Positions 13,944 through 20,258 of a DNA stretch of 20,258 bases are shown here, piece after piece; the stretch's first letter is position 1, and the number at the start of each line of letters is the position of its first letter. Source of the DNA: Burkholderiaceae bacterium (GTDB lineage Bacteria; Pseudomonadota; Gammaproteobacteria; Burkholderiales; Burkholderiaceae); NCBI GenBank assembly GCA_947457745.1, contig CANGWT010000011.1, positions 1 to 20,258 of the forward strand, written 5' to 3'. The position numbers were made by a program, and so were the translations under genes. The notes beneath the pieces were generated by a model that was given only the letters and a program-made list of their open reading frames with translations, had not been told where the DNA came from and ran no database searches.

Positions 13944-15242
13944 TTAGCAATTACTGCATGAGCTAGCCTCAACAGGTGCCGGCTCTTGGGTGTAGCGCGC
14001 AATAAACGCATGTTTACTCTTGAGCGGTAATTTAATCCACACAAAGTGACCTGAGCCAGGGGCAACATCAATGGGCTCACCTTTGAGATTCCACATGGCA
14101 TCGAGCACCATATCCTGATTTCCTTCAGGCTCAATAACTTCTAATCTATCTCCTAGGGAGAAGCGATTTTTTACATCCACTTTGACGCGACCTGAGGCCT
14201 CATCGACCTCAAGCGTCTCGCCAACATACAGACTTCTGCCAGAGAGCGAGTGACCACGCATGTAGAGTTGATACTCTTTATCATGATGGCGCTCATAGAA
14301 ACCATCGGTATAGCCACGATTTGCAAGACCCTCAAGATTACCAATGAGAGACATATTCATTGGACGACCAGCTACTGCGTCATCAATCGCAGTGCGATAG
14401 GATTGGCATGTACGAGAAACATAATAGGGCGACTTGGTGCGACCCTCAATCTTGAATGAGTCCACACCCATCTTCGTCAAGCGTTCGATATGTTCAATGG
14501 CACGTAAATCTTTGGAGTTCATGATGTAAGTGCCGTGCTCATCTTCTTCCATAGGCATTAAATCATCTGGACGACGTGCCTCTTGAAGAAGAACTACATC
14601 ACCACTAGTATTTTGTTGGCCGGGCTTGACCTTGTAATCCCAACGACAGGCATTGGTGCAGGCGCCTTGATTAGAGTCGCGATGTGACATGTAGCCAGAT
14701 AGTAGGCAGCGGCCGGAGTAGGCGATACATAAAGCGCCATGTACGAATACCTCTAATTCCATTTCTGGGCAGTCTTGACGAACTTCTTCGATTTCATCAA
14801 AAGAAAGCTCGCGTGACAAAATCACTCGACTAATGCCAACAGAGCGCCAGAATTTTGCAGAGGCGCCATTAACCGTATTAGCCTGAACGGATAAATGAAT
14901 CGGCATATCCGGCCAAGCTTCCCTGGCCATCATGATGAGACCAGGATCTGACATGATCATCGCATCAGGCTTTAATGCAACTACAGGATCCATATCTTTA
15001 ATATAGGTACGCGTCTTGCCGCCATGAGGCAGGAGGTTCGATACGAGATAAAACTTCTTACCCAAAGCATGGGCAGTATCAATACCCTCTTTGAGCGTCT
15101 CCATTTTTCCAAAGTCGTTATTGCGTACTCTAAGGGAATAACGCGGCTGTCCGGCATAAATAGCATCGGCACCAAAGTCAAAGGCAGTACGCAGCATGGA
15201 GAGGCTGCCGGCAGGGGCGAGAAGTTCTGGAATCTTGATCAT
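13944..15242 (-). CDS. trhP: U32 peptidase-family tRNA hydroxylase TrhP (YegQ)
   Basis: A 432-residue protein collinear with E. coli YegQ/TrhP, which hydroxylates U34 of certain tRNAs to 5-hydroxyuridine using a prephenate-derived cofactor. Near-identical blocks include the N-terminal AGQPRYSLRVRNN, PDAMIMSDPGLIM, HLSVQANTVN, VHGALCIAYSGRCLLSGY and NQGACTNACRW, plus KMGVDSFKIEGRTKS. Cys172, Cys179, Cys195 and Cys199 lie in the region that in U32-family enzymes holds an Fe-S cluster or redox cysteines. The middle of the protein is shorter than in E. coli, which loses part of a variable loop after residue 205. The C-terminus ends in an unusual SSCSNC tail. The older 'peptidase/collagenase' label should not be taken literally. 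Confidence 0.93.
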   Translation of the reverse strand: MIKIPELLAPAGSLSMLRTAFDFGADAIYAGQPRYSLRVRNNDFGKMETLKEGIDTAHALGKKFYLVSNLLPHGGKTRTYIKDMDPVVALKPDAMIMSDPGLIMMAREAWPDMPIHLSVQANTVNGASAKFWRSVGISRVILSRELSFDEIEEVRQDCPEMELEVFVHGALCIAYSGRCLLSGYMSHRDSNQGACTNACRWDYKVKPGQQNTSGDVVLLQEARRPDDLMPMEEDEHGTYIMNSKDLRAIEHIERLTKMGVDSFKIEGRTKSPYYVSRTCQSYRTAIDDAVAGRPMNMSLIGNLEGLANRGYTDGFYERHHDKEYQLYMRGHSLSGRSLYVGETLEVDEASGRVKVDVKNRFSLGDRLEVIEPEGNQDMVLDAMWNLKGEPIDVAPGSGHFVWIKLPLKSKHAFIARYTQEPAPVEASSCSNC

Positions 15243-15333
15243 TACTCTATTTTAAGGTCTACCGAGATGTTCTGCTAACAGACAAAGCCTGCTCACGAGC
15301 ACTTTTTGACTAATTTAGGGGCTATTGAGGGCT

Positions 15334-16212
15334 TTAGCTCGCTTGCTCATCCGCTATAGAGTTACGCAGTATTCCAATGGATTCAATTTCAATCTCACAA
15401 ATATCCCCTGGTTTCATGAAAACAGGGGGTGTCCTTGCATACCCAACGCCAGCCGGAGTTCCGGTAATGACAAGATCGCCCGGCTCCAGCGTCATACATT
15501 CTGTTATCAGCACAATGGTCTCTGCAACATTCCATAAAAAGTCTTTGGTATTGGCGTTTTGCATGATTTGACCATTCAAGCGGGACTGAATTTTCAGGCC
15601 ATCGCAGCCAAGGGGAAGTTCATCTGGCGTAACTAGCCATGGCCCAAATGCACCCGTTTGATCAAAGTTTTTACCAATTGTCCATTGGGTAGTTTTGCGT
15701 TGGTAATCTCGAATACTGCCATCATTAAAAATGCTGTATCCCGCTACACATTCCAAAGCCTTATCTAATGTCAGATGACGCGCCTTCTTACCAACCACAA
15801 AGGCGAGCTCCGCTTCATAATCCAACTTATCGGAGACCTGAGGTCGAATAATGGGGCTTAAATGCGCCGTTAAAGAGCTGGGACCACGCATAAAAAAGCT
15901 GGGATATTCAGGTCTAGCGTTGCCACCTTCTTTTGCATGGTCAGCATAGTTCAGGCCCATGCAGATAATTTTTCCAGGTCTCTCAATGGGCGATCTAAAA
16001 GTAATCGTGTTTATTTCTCCTTTGATTGCCTTTGAATTTTGGATAGCTGCTGCAGCACGATTTAAGGACTCTTGAGATTCAATAATGGCTTGCAAGCTAT
16101 TGGGTATCAATGGATCTGTGGCAGATAGATTAATGAAGATATTTGAGTCCCTTGTTAAGAGTGCGCCCACACCATCATGGCCACTTGAATCTCGATAACT
16201 AAATAGTCTCAT
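15334..16212 (-). CDS. Fumarylacetoacetate hydrolase family protein
   Basis: A 292-residue FAH-family enzyme, metal-dependent, acting on C-C bonds or C=C/keto groups of acylpyruvate-like compounds. The N-terminal lid domain (about 1-75) is followed by the FAH core starting ICMGLNYADHA. Metal ligands Glu133 and Glu135 (DYEAEL) and Asp164 (NDGSIRD) are in place, and TGTPAGVG is near the C-terminus. Substrate could be an acylpyruvate, an oxaloacetate-type acid or a ring-cleavage product; the sequence does not decide. A strong GGAGG lies 8 bases before the ATG. It diverges from a ThDP-dependent enzyme that also handles 2-oxo acids, so the pair may share a pathway. Confidence 0.92.
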   Translation of the reverse strand: MRLFSYRDSSGHDGVGALLTRDSNIFINLSATDPLIPNSLQAIIESQESLNRAAAAIQNSKAIKGEINTITFRSPIERPGKIICMGLNYADHAKEGGNARPEYPSFFMRGPSSLTAHLSPIIRPQVSDKLDYEAELAFVVGKKARHLTLDKALECVAGYSIFNDGSIRDYQRKTTQWTIGKNFDQTGAFGPWLVTPDELPLGCDGLKIQSRLNGQIMQNANTKDFLWNVAETIVLITECMTLEPGDLVITGTPAGVGYARTPPVFMKPGDICEIEIESIGILRNSIADEQAS

Positions 16213-16257
16213 TGCAATGCCTCCAATTAAATTGGTTTATTTGTTGTTAGTGATGGC

Positions 16258-16285
16258 AGTATAGGGCAGACTATGAGGCTGATAA
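16258..16285 (-). promoter_or_regulatory. Candidate promoter for the FAH-family gene
   Basis: Reading the minus strand, TTATCA (16285-16280), a 16-bp spacer and TATACT (16263-16258). The -10 is good (5 of 6) and the -35 weak (4 of 6). The predicted leader of about 40 bases includes the GGAGG ribosome-binding site. An inverted repeat at 16275-16290 covers the -35. Confidence 0.4.
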
Positions 16286-16290
16286 GCCTC
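16275..16290. promoter_or_regulatory. Perfect inverted repeat, candidate operator
   Basis: GAGGCTGATAAGCCTC has perfect 6-bp arms around GATA. It overlaps the proposed -35 of the FAH-family gene. No U-run follows on either strand, so it is not a terminator. Confidence 0.45.
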
Positions 16291-16292
16291 TT

Positions 16293-16319
16293 CAATGGAC
16301 CGTTCTATCGGCTCCATTG
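16293..16319. promoter_or_regulatory. Second inverted repeat in the divergent region
   Basis: CAATGGA with CCG pairs with CGG and TCCATTG (one bulged C) around a TTCTAT loop, giving about 10 paired positions. It begins 2 bases after the first inverted repeat and ends just before the proposed -35 for the ThDP enzyme. It may be a second operator or a structured leader of the FAH transcript, if that starts further upstream. Confidence 0.45.
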
Positions 16320-16320
16320 C

Positions 16321-16349
16321 TTGATAAAGTGTGATAACTTTCTGATACT
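16321..16349 (+). promoter_or_regulatory. Candidate promoter for the ThDP enzyme gene
   Basis: TTGATA (16321-16326), a 17-bp spacer and GATACT (16344-16349). The predicted leader is about 35 bases. The ribosome-binding site before the ATG at 16391 is weak (AGAAAG, poorly spaced). Confidence 0.45.
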
Positions 16350-16390
16350 CGTCATATACATCCAAAATCTTTAGAAAGCCTATCAACATC

Positions 16391-18049
16391 ATGGAGACCC
16401 CAAGTAAAGTGCTAAATGGTGGCCAAATCCTCGCAAATGCATTAGCAAGGCAGGGTGTAGATATTGCTTTTGGCGTTCCTGGCGAGAGCTTTCTACCTTT
16501 GTTAAATGGCTTGGTTGATCACCCTGATTTTCGATTCATCACTTGTCGACAAGAAGGCGGCGCTGCTTATATGGCAGAGGCCTATGCAAAATTAACGGGT
16601 CAACCCGGCGTCTTAATGGTGACCCGAGGGCCTGGCGCCTCGAATGCCATGATTGGAATGCATACAGCTTATCAAGACTCAAGCCCAATGGTTTTATTGG
16701 TTGGGCAAGTCGGGACTGACATGGTTGAGCGTGAGGCCTTCCAAGAAATTGACTATCGCCGGATGTATTCAGAATGCGCAAAATGGGTTGGTAGTATCGA
16801 TCGAGTCGATCGGATTGATGAATTTGTTTCACATGCATTCCACGTGGCTCAGGCAGGACGAAAGGGTCCAGTTGTATTAGCTTTACCAGAGGATGTGCTG
16901 TACATGACCGGTCTAGAGAATCCTGTTAAAGCTGCCCATATCGTTCAGCCAGGCTTAGATCTCCACAGTTTCCATCAAGCAATGGCTGCCTTTACTTCTG
17001 CTAAAAATCCAATGGTGATCGCCGGCGGTGGCAATTGGAATGGCACTGCATGCGAAGCTTTACGTTCTTGGGCAAATGCGCAGGCCATACCAGTTGCAAC
17101 CAGCTTTCGCTCTCAAGATGTTATCGATAATCTGGACCCTGCGTTTGCAGGTGACCTAGGTATTGGCGCCAATCCTGCTTTGGTAAAGCGCATTCAAGAG
17201 GCAGATATCTTATTAGTCATCGGAGAGCGCCTCGGAGAGATGACCACTGCTGGTTACAGCATATTGGCTGTTCCTCAAGCAAAAGCAAAATTAATTCATG
17301 TGCTGTCGGGTCCAGAAGAGTTAGGCCGTGTATATCGACCTGACTTTGCCATAAATTGCAGCCCAGAAAATTTCTGCTCAGCATTAAAAATGGTAAAGAT
17401 GAATGCTCATCATGACCGCACCGCAATGAAGCTGGCTCATGATGAGTATCTCGCTTTCTCGAGTCCCTTGACGGTTGCGGGTGACTTGCAATTGGCCTTC
17501 ATCATGGACGCATTGCCAAATCTCATTCCGCGTGATGCAATTATCACGAATGGCGCTGGGAATTTTGCAACTTGGGTGCATCGTTTTTATCCCTATGGGG
17601 GATATAAAACCCAATTGGCACCTGCTAATGGATCCATGGGCTATGGTCTGCCTGCCGCAATTGCTGCAAAGATTGCTAGCCCAGAAAAAGTGGTTATTGC
17701 AGTTTGTGGTGATGGCGACTTTATGATGAATTGCCAAGAGTTAGCTACAGCTGCTCGCTACGGTGCTTGTCCAATCGTTTTGGTAGTGAATAACAGCATG
17801 CTCGGCACTATACGCATGCACCAAGAGAGAGAGTTTAAGTCTCGCGTGATCGCGACTGGCTTAACCAACCCTGATTTTGTGAAGTTTGCAGATAGTTTTG
17901 GAATGCCTGGTTTTAGAGTCAGCAAGACCGAGGAATTTGCGCCGGCATTTGCAAAGGCACTCGCTAGCAAAAAAGGGGCTTTGATTGAATTAGTTTTGGA
18001 TCCAGAAGTGATTACTCCAACTAAACTGCTTTCTCAATTAGGTAAATAA
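16391..18049 (+). CDS. Thiamine diphosphate-dependent enzyme, acetolactate synthase-like
   Basis: A 552-residue, three-domain ThDP enzyme (PYR, central, PP) resembling the large subunit of acetolactate synthase and related 2-oxo-acid decarboxylases/ligases. GVPGES is at 28-33, the catalytic Glu55 is in CRQEGGAAYMA, and the ThDP/Mg motif starts GDGDF at 440 and ends in NN at 467-468. The central domain carries VIAGGGN, and SMGYGLPAAIAAK is typical of the PP domain. No small regulatory subunit gene adjoins, and the position beside an FAH-family gene and a Bug receptor suggests catabolism rather than branched-chain amino acid synthesis. Related annotations (glyoxylate carboligase, benzoylformate decarboxylase) cannot be excluded. 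A hairpin follows the stop. Confidence 0.9.
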   Translation: METPSKVLNGGQILANALARQGVDIAFGVPGESFLPLLNGLVDHPDFRFITCRQEGGAAYMAEAYAKLTGQPGVLMVTRGPGASNAMIGMHTAYQDSSPMVLLVGQVGTDMVEREAFQEIDYRRMYSECAKWVGSIDRVDRIDEFVSHAFHVAQAGRKGPVVLALPEDVLYMTGLENPVKAAHIVQPGLDLHSFHQAMAAFTSAKNPMVIAGGGNWNGTACEALRSWANAQAIPVATSFRSQDVIDNLDPAFAGDLGIGANPALVKRIQEADILLVIGERLGEMTTAGYSILAVPQAKAKLIHVLSGPEELGRVYRPDFAINCSPENFCSALKMVKMNAHHDRTAMKLAHDEYLAFSSPLTVAGDLQLAFIMDALPNLIPRDAIITNGAGNFATWVHRFYPYGGYKTQLAPANGSMGYGLPAAIAAKIASPEKVVIAVCGDGDFMMNCQELATAARYGACPIVLVVNNSMLGTIRMHQEREFKSRVIATGLTNPDFVKFADSFGMPGFRVSKTEEFAPAFAKALASKKGALIELVLDPEVITPTKLLSQLGK

Positions 18050-18050
18050 A

Positions 18051-18073
18051 AAAGAGGAGCTTAGCCCCTCTTT
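18051..18073. terminator. Bidirectional hairpin terminator
   Basis: AAAGAGG and CCTCTTT form a perfect 7-bp stem around a 9-base loop. On the minus strand it runs directly into TTTATTT, so it should terminate the Bug gene well. On the plus strand the stem itself ends in TTT followed by AAG, so termination of the ThDP gene is probably less complete. Confidence 0.75.
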
Positions 18074-18092
18074 AAGTAAATTAGCTCCGAAC

Positions 18093-19124
18093 TTAATCTA
18101 CTTTTGCTCCAGAATCTTTGACCACCTTTGTCCACTTGGCAATTTCATTTTTAATGAAAGCTGAGAATTGAGCGGGTGTATTACCAACAGGCTGTGCACC
18201 CATCGCTAAATATTTTTCTCTCACAGCAGGACTGTTGATAGCAGCCATCAGAACAGCGCTATCTTTATTGAGAATATCAGCCGGCATATTTGCGGGACCG
18301 ACAACTCCGAACCAAGAAGTTGCCTCATAGCCTGGTAAGTTTGCTGCCTCAGCAATGGTAGGCATGTCCGGAAATGCAGGTGAGCGTTTGGCACTAGTTA
18401 CTGCTAATGCCTTTAAACGACCAGCACGTATAAAGTTAATTGACGAAGGGAGGTTGTCGAACATGATATCTACATTTCCTGCCATTAAATCGGTCACTGC
18501 TGGAGGGCTTCCCTTGTAGGGTAAGTGCACCATATAAGTTTTGGTCATTGATTTAAATAGCTCTCCCGCCATATGAATCGAGGTGCCATTACCACTCGAA
18601 GCCATATTGACTTTTCCCGGGTTAGCTCTGGCGTATGCAATCAAATCATTTACGCTATTGATTTTATTTTTAGCGGCAAATTCAGGATTCAGAACCAAGA
18701 CATTAGGCAACTCTGCTACCAAGGTAATGGGGGTGAAATCCTTAACCGGATCAAATGGTAATTTTCCGCCGCCTTGAGTGTAGAGGGGAAGATTAATACC
18801 GTGCGTACCCACTGATGCCATGAGCCAGGTATATCCATCCGGAGCGGATTTAGAAACTATTTCTGCGCCAATATTGCCGCCTGCACCTGGCTTATTGTCA
18901 ATAACGACATTCCACTTCAGGGTATTCAATAGCTCGTTTTGGAGTGGTCTGGCAATATTATCGGTTGCCCCCCCAGGAGGAAAGGGGACAATAAAACGTA
19001 TTGGTTTATTTGGGTAGTCTGATTGGGCGAGGGATATGTGACTAGTGCTAAGCAATAAGGCTATCAATGCCGCAAAGAATAGGGGTATCCGAATAAATAC
19101 ATTTAAAAGCTTGCTTTGAACCAT
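18093..19124 (-). CDS. Bug-family tripartite tricarboxylate transporter substrate-binding protein
   Basis: A 343-residue periplasmic binding protein of the Bug/TctC family and a paralogue of the one at 3956-4948. The signal peptide is clear, with probable cleavage after SLA (residue 33). The signature PFPPGGATD (47-55), NKPGAGGNIGAE, DGYTW, HLPYKGSPPAVTDL and FDNLPSS are intact. It has a good ribosome-binding site (GGGAGA, 5 bases before ATG). It converges on the ThDP enzyme across a terminator and diverges from an unknown gene, so it is transcribed alone. No TctAB genes are seen. The ligand may be the substrate of the neighbouring FAH-family and ThDP enzymes, but this is inference. Confidence 0.94.
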   Translation of the reverse strand: MVQSKLLNVFIRIPLFFAALIALLLSTSHISLAQSDYPNKPIRFIVPFPPGGATDNIARPLQNELLNTLKWNVVIDNKPGAGGNIGAEIVSKSAPDGYTWLMASVGTHGINLPLYTQGGGKLPFDPVKDFTPITLVAELPNVLVLNPEFAAKNKINSVNDLIAYARANPGKVNMASSGNGTSIHMAGELFKSMTKTYMVHLPYKGSPPAVTDLMAGNVDIMFDNLPSSINFIRAGRLKALAVTSAKRSPAFPDMPTIAEAANLPGYEATSWFGVVGPANMPADILNKDSAVLMAAINSPAVREKYLAMGAQPVGNTPAQFSAFIKNEIAKWTKVVKDSGAKVD

Positions 19125-19333
19125 GTCTATCTCCCGTTTACTAAATTCACTCTAATGATGATTTTTTAATTCAGTGCTAAAAGCATAACAGAGCAAATGG
19201 CAACTGGGTTCTGGGAGATTAAAAGACCTAATTTGGCTTCAATCTAGCCTAATGAAGAGTATCCTACGGGGTCTGTGGCGAGCCTTTCAACCTCAAATTC
19301 AAGGCGCCTACTAAAGAATGCAGAAAGAACACA
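19125..19333. other. Divergent intergenic region, 209 bp
   Basis: The region separates the second Bug gene (minus) and the unknown 194-residue gene (plus) and must carry both promoters. I could not pick out convincing -35/-10 pairs. A repeated CCTAAT (near 19228 and 19247) and a short CTTCA...TGAAG repeat are present but weak. No small ORF with a good ribosome-binding site was seen. Confidence 0.6.
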
Positions 19334-19918
19334 ATGTCAAAACTCACATCCAAGCCAATCCTGAAAAAAGCGAGCGGCATTTTGGCGCAAGAGTTTGCTA
19401 TACCTAAAGACATCGCCTGGGCTTGGGTCACTTTGCTACTTTCTCAAGAAGAGCAAAAGCGCGATAGTGAAGAAAAACGCTATGCCCGTATCGCAGAATT
19501 CGAAGCCTGGATAGTGGAATTAAATCTCCCGACTGATCCAAAAAATCCCGAGAGCGGTGCAGTAGGCCCAGAGTCAGTAAAAAATTCAGCTAGAAATGTA
19601 TTTGAGTGGCCACATGAATACATCTTTGACGAGCCATCAGCAGCTAAGCACCCAGACTCTAAGATTACTTATAGCGATACGATTACCAAGCCTATCTTAG
19701 ATGCCATTAAAGATGCCGGAGGATCAGATGATCGCTCAGAACTCATTGCTATTTTGGAAAGCTACGCAAAAGAAGGTAAAGAGCCATTTGCCAATGTCAC
19801 ATCGGAAGGCATTGAGTGGAAAGGCAGCAACTGGTCGGAGGGTGATAAACTCAATCTTCTCACTATCAAGTCCCTAAATAACCGCTTGGCCAATCTGCGC
19901 AAAAAAGGATTGATCTAA
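19334..19918 (+). CDS. Hypothetical protein of 194 residues
   Basis: I do not recognise this protein. It is soluble-looking, highly charged, has no cysteine and no signal peptide. The first 65 residues are helical and rich in Glu/Lys/Arg (LLSQEEQKRDSEEKRYARIAE), possibly a short coiled coil. A Pro/Gly-rich linker follows (about 66-115), and the last 80 residues, ending with KSLNNRLANLRKKGLI, could form a small helical domain. The basic C-terminal helix could bind nucleic acid. The ATG has a weak AGAAAG upstream. The gene stands alone, diverging from the Bug gene and converging on a small membrane protein across a strong terminator. Confidence 0.75.
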   Translation: MSKLTSKPILKKASGILAQEFAIPKDIAWAWVTLLLSQEEQKRDSEEKRYARIAEFEAWIVELNLPTDPKNPESGAVGPESVKNSARNVFEWPHEYIFDEPSAAKHPDSKITYSDTITKPILDAIKDAGGSDDRSELIAILESYAKEGKEPFANVTSEGIEWKGSNWSEGDKLNLLTIKSLNNRLANLRKKGLI

Positions 19919-19949
19919 GCTCGGTAATCTCACCTTAGCTATAAAAGCA

Positions 19950-19973
19950 AAAAACCACTTTCGGGTGGTTTTT
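19950..19973. terminator. Strong bidirectional terminator
   Basis: AAAAACCAC and GTGGTTTTT form a perfect 9-bp stem with loop TTTCGG. The A/T arms give a U-tract on both strands, as expected between the convergent genes at 19334-19918 and 19984-20232. Confidence 0.88.
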
Positions 19974-19983
19974 CATTTGGTAA

Positions 19984-20232
19984 TTACTTGTGAGATTGCT
20001 TTTTACGTTTAAAAAGTACCCAAGCTGTATTGATTCCTGTGATGATCATGATTGGCCAGAGCAGGGTGCAAAGCATGATCCAAAAAATACGACCTTCTAG
20101 AGGCGAGGATTGATCAGAGTCCTTTGCCTTGCGAGGTCCTTCACTAAACAGGTGTCGTTTTGAATAAGTGGCAAAACCAAAGGATGCACCAAAGATGAGG
20201 AAAAGGCAGATAAAAGTATATGCATTTGTCAT
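19984..20232 (-). CDS. Small two-helix membrane protein
   Basis: An 82-residue protein that I do not recognise. Two likely transmembrane helices (about 5-22 and 49-70) flank a charged, Ser/Pro/Lys-containing loop of some 26 residues, and the C-terminus is basic (KRKKQSHK). By the positive-inside rule the C-terminus is probably cytoplasmic; the loop also has several basic residues, so the topology is unsure. The ATG is preceded by GGGATAAAAA, a modest ribosome-binding site. It converges on the 194-residue hypothetical gene across a strong terminator. Its upstream region is cut by the window end, so operon partners cannot be judged. Confidence 0.7.
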   Translation of the reverse strand: MTNAYTFICLFLIFGASFGFATYSKRHLFSEGPRKAKDSDQSSPLEGRIFWIMLCTLLWPIMIITGINTAWVLFKRKKQSHK

Positions 20233-20258
20233 TTTTTATCCCATCTAAGATTGTTTAA

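Noticed and set aside
13944..15242. Collagenase/peptidase function for the U32-family gene
   Set aside because: Collinearity with E. coli YegQ/TrhP and the Cys pattern fit tRNA uridine hydroxylation better than proteolysis.
16213..16390. Thiamine (THI-box) riboswitch upstream of the ThDP enzyme
   Set aside because: The conserved CTGAGA and later THI-box elements are absent, and the two inverted repeats do not form the expected fold.

Overview
The window looks like an ordinary stretch of chromosome from a Burkholderiales betaproteobacterium with moderate GC. My best guess is a Polynucleobacter-like freshwater bacterium. This is an inference from gene content: two Bug-type tricarboxylate-binding proteins, a FadD-type ligase, the DUF883/YqjE/YqjK-like trio, a YegQ/TrhP tRNA hydroxylase and very tight gene spacing. 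No tRNA, rRNA, insertion sequence, CRISPR array or prophage module was seen. No stretch over 300 bases lacks a gene; the longest gap is 19125-19333.

Left third, minus strand: an amidase (5018-6334) lies upstream of a tight five-gene run. In transcription order this is a Bug solute-binding protein, an AMP-forming acyl-CoA ligase, a citryl-CoA-lyase-like protein and two short-chain dehydrogenases (4948 down to 31). The order of binding, CoA activation, C-C cleavage and redox suggests a catabolic module for a hydroxy di- or tricarboxylate, possibly one released from an amide. The lyase resembles the citryl-CoA lyase part of ATP-citrate lyase and seems to have lost the catalytic Asp. This is the best candidate here for an uncharacterised pathway.

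Middle: a two-gene plus-strand operon (6487-6964) encodes a 59-residue helix-turn-helix protein with a Cys knuckle and an exported 98-residue protein. It is driven from a promoter with 8-bp tandem repeats and has a complete Shine-Dalgarno sequence. Next come an exported MetX-like alpha/beta hydrolase (minus), a zinc-ribbon Smr-domain protein, and the DUF883/YqjE/YqjK-like membrane-stress trio. The adenine salvage pair apt (minus) and a short MTA/SAH-nucleosidase-like gene (plus) start 11 bp apart. A FadD long-chain acyl-CoA ligase follows.

Right half: a minus-strand run holds trhP, a four-helix membrane protein and a beta-barrel 'MetA-pathway' outer-membrane protein, converging on fadD with a 4-bp gap. 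A fumarylacetoacetate-hydrolase-family gene (minus) and a ThDP enzyme of the acetolactate synthase type (plus) then diverge from a regulatory region with two inverted repeats. A second Bug protein (minus) follows. The window ends with an unknown 194-residue protein and a small membrane protein, separated by a bidirectional terminator.

All family calls rest on motifs read by eye. Alignments to reference proteins are from memory and were not computed.
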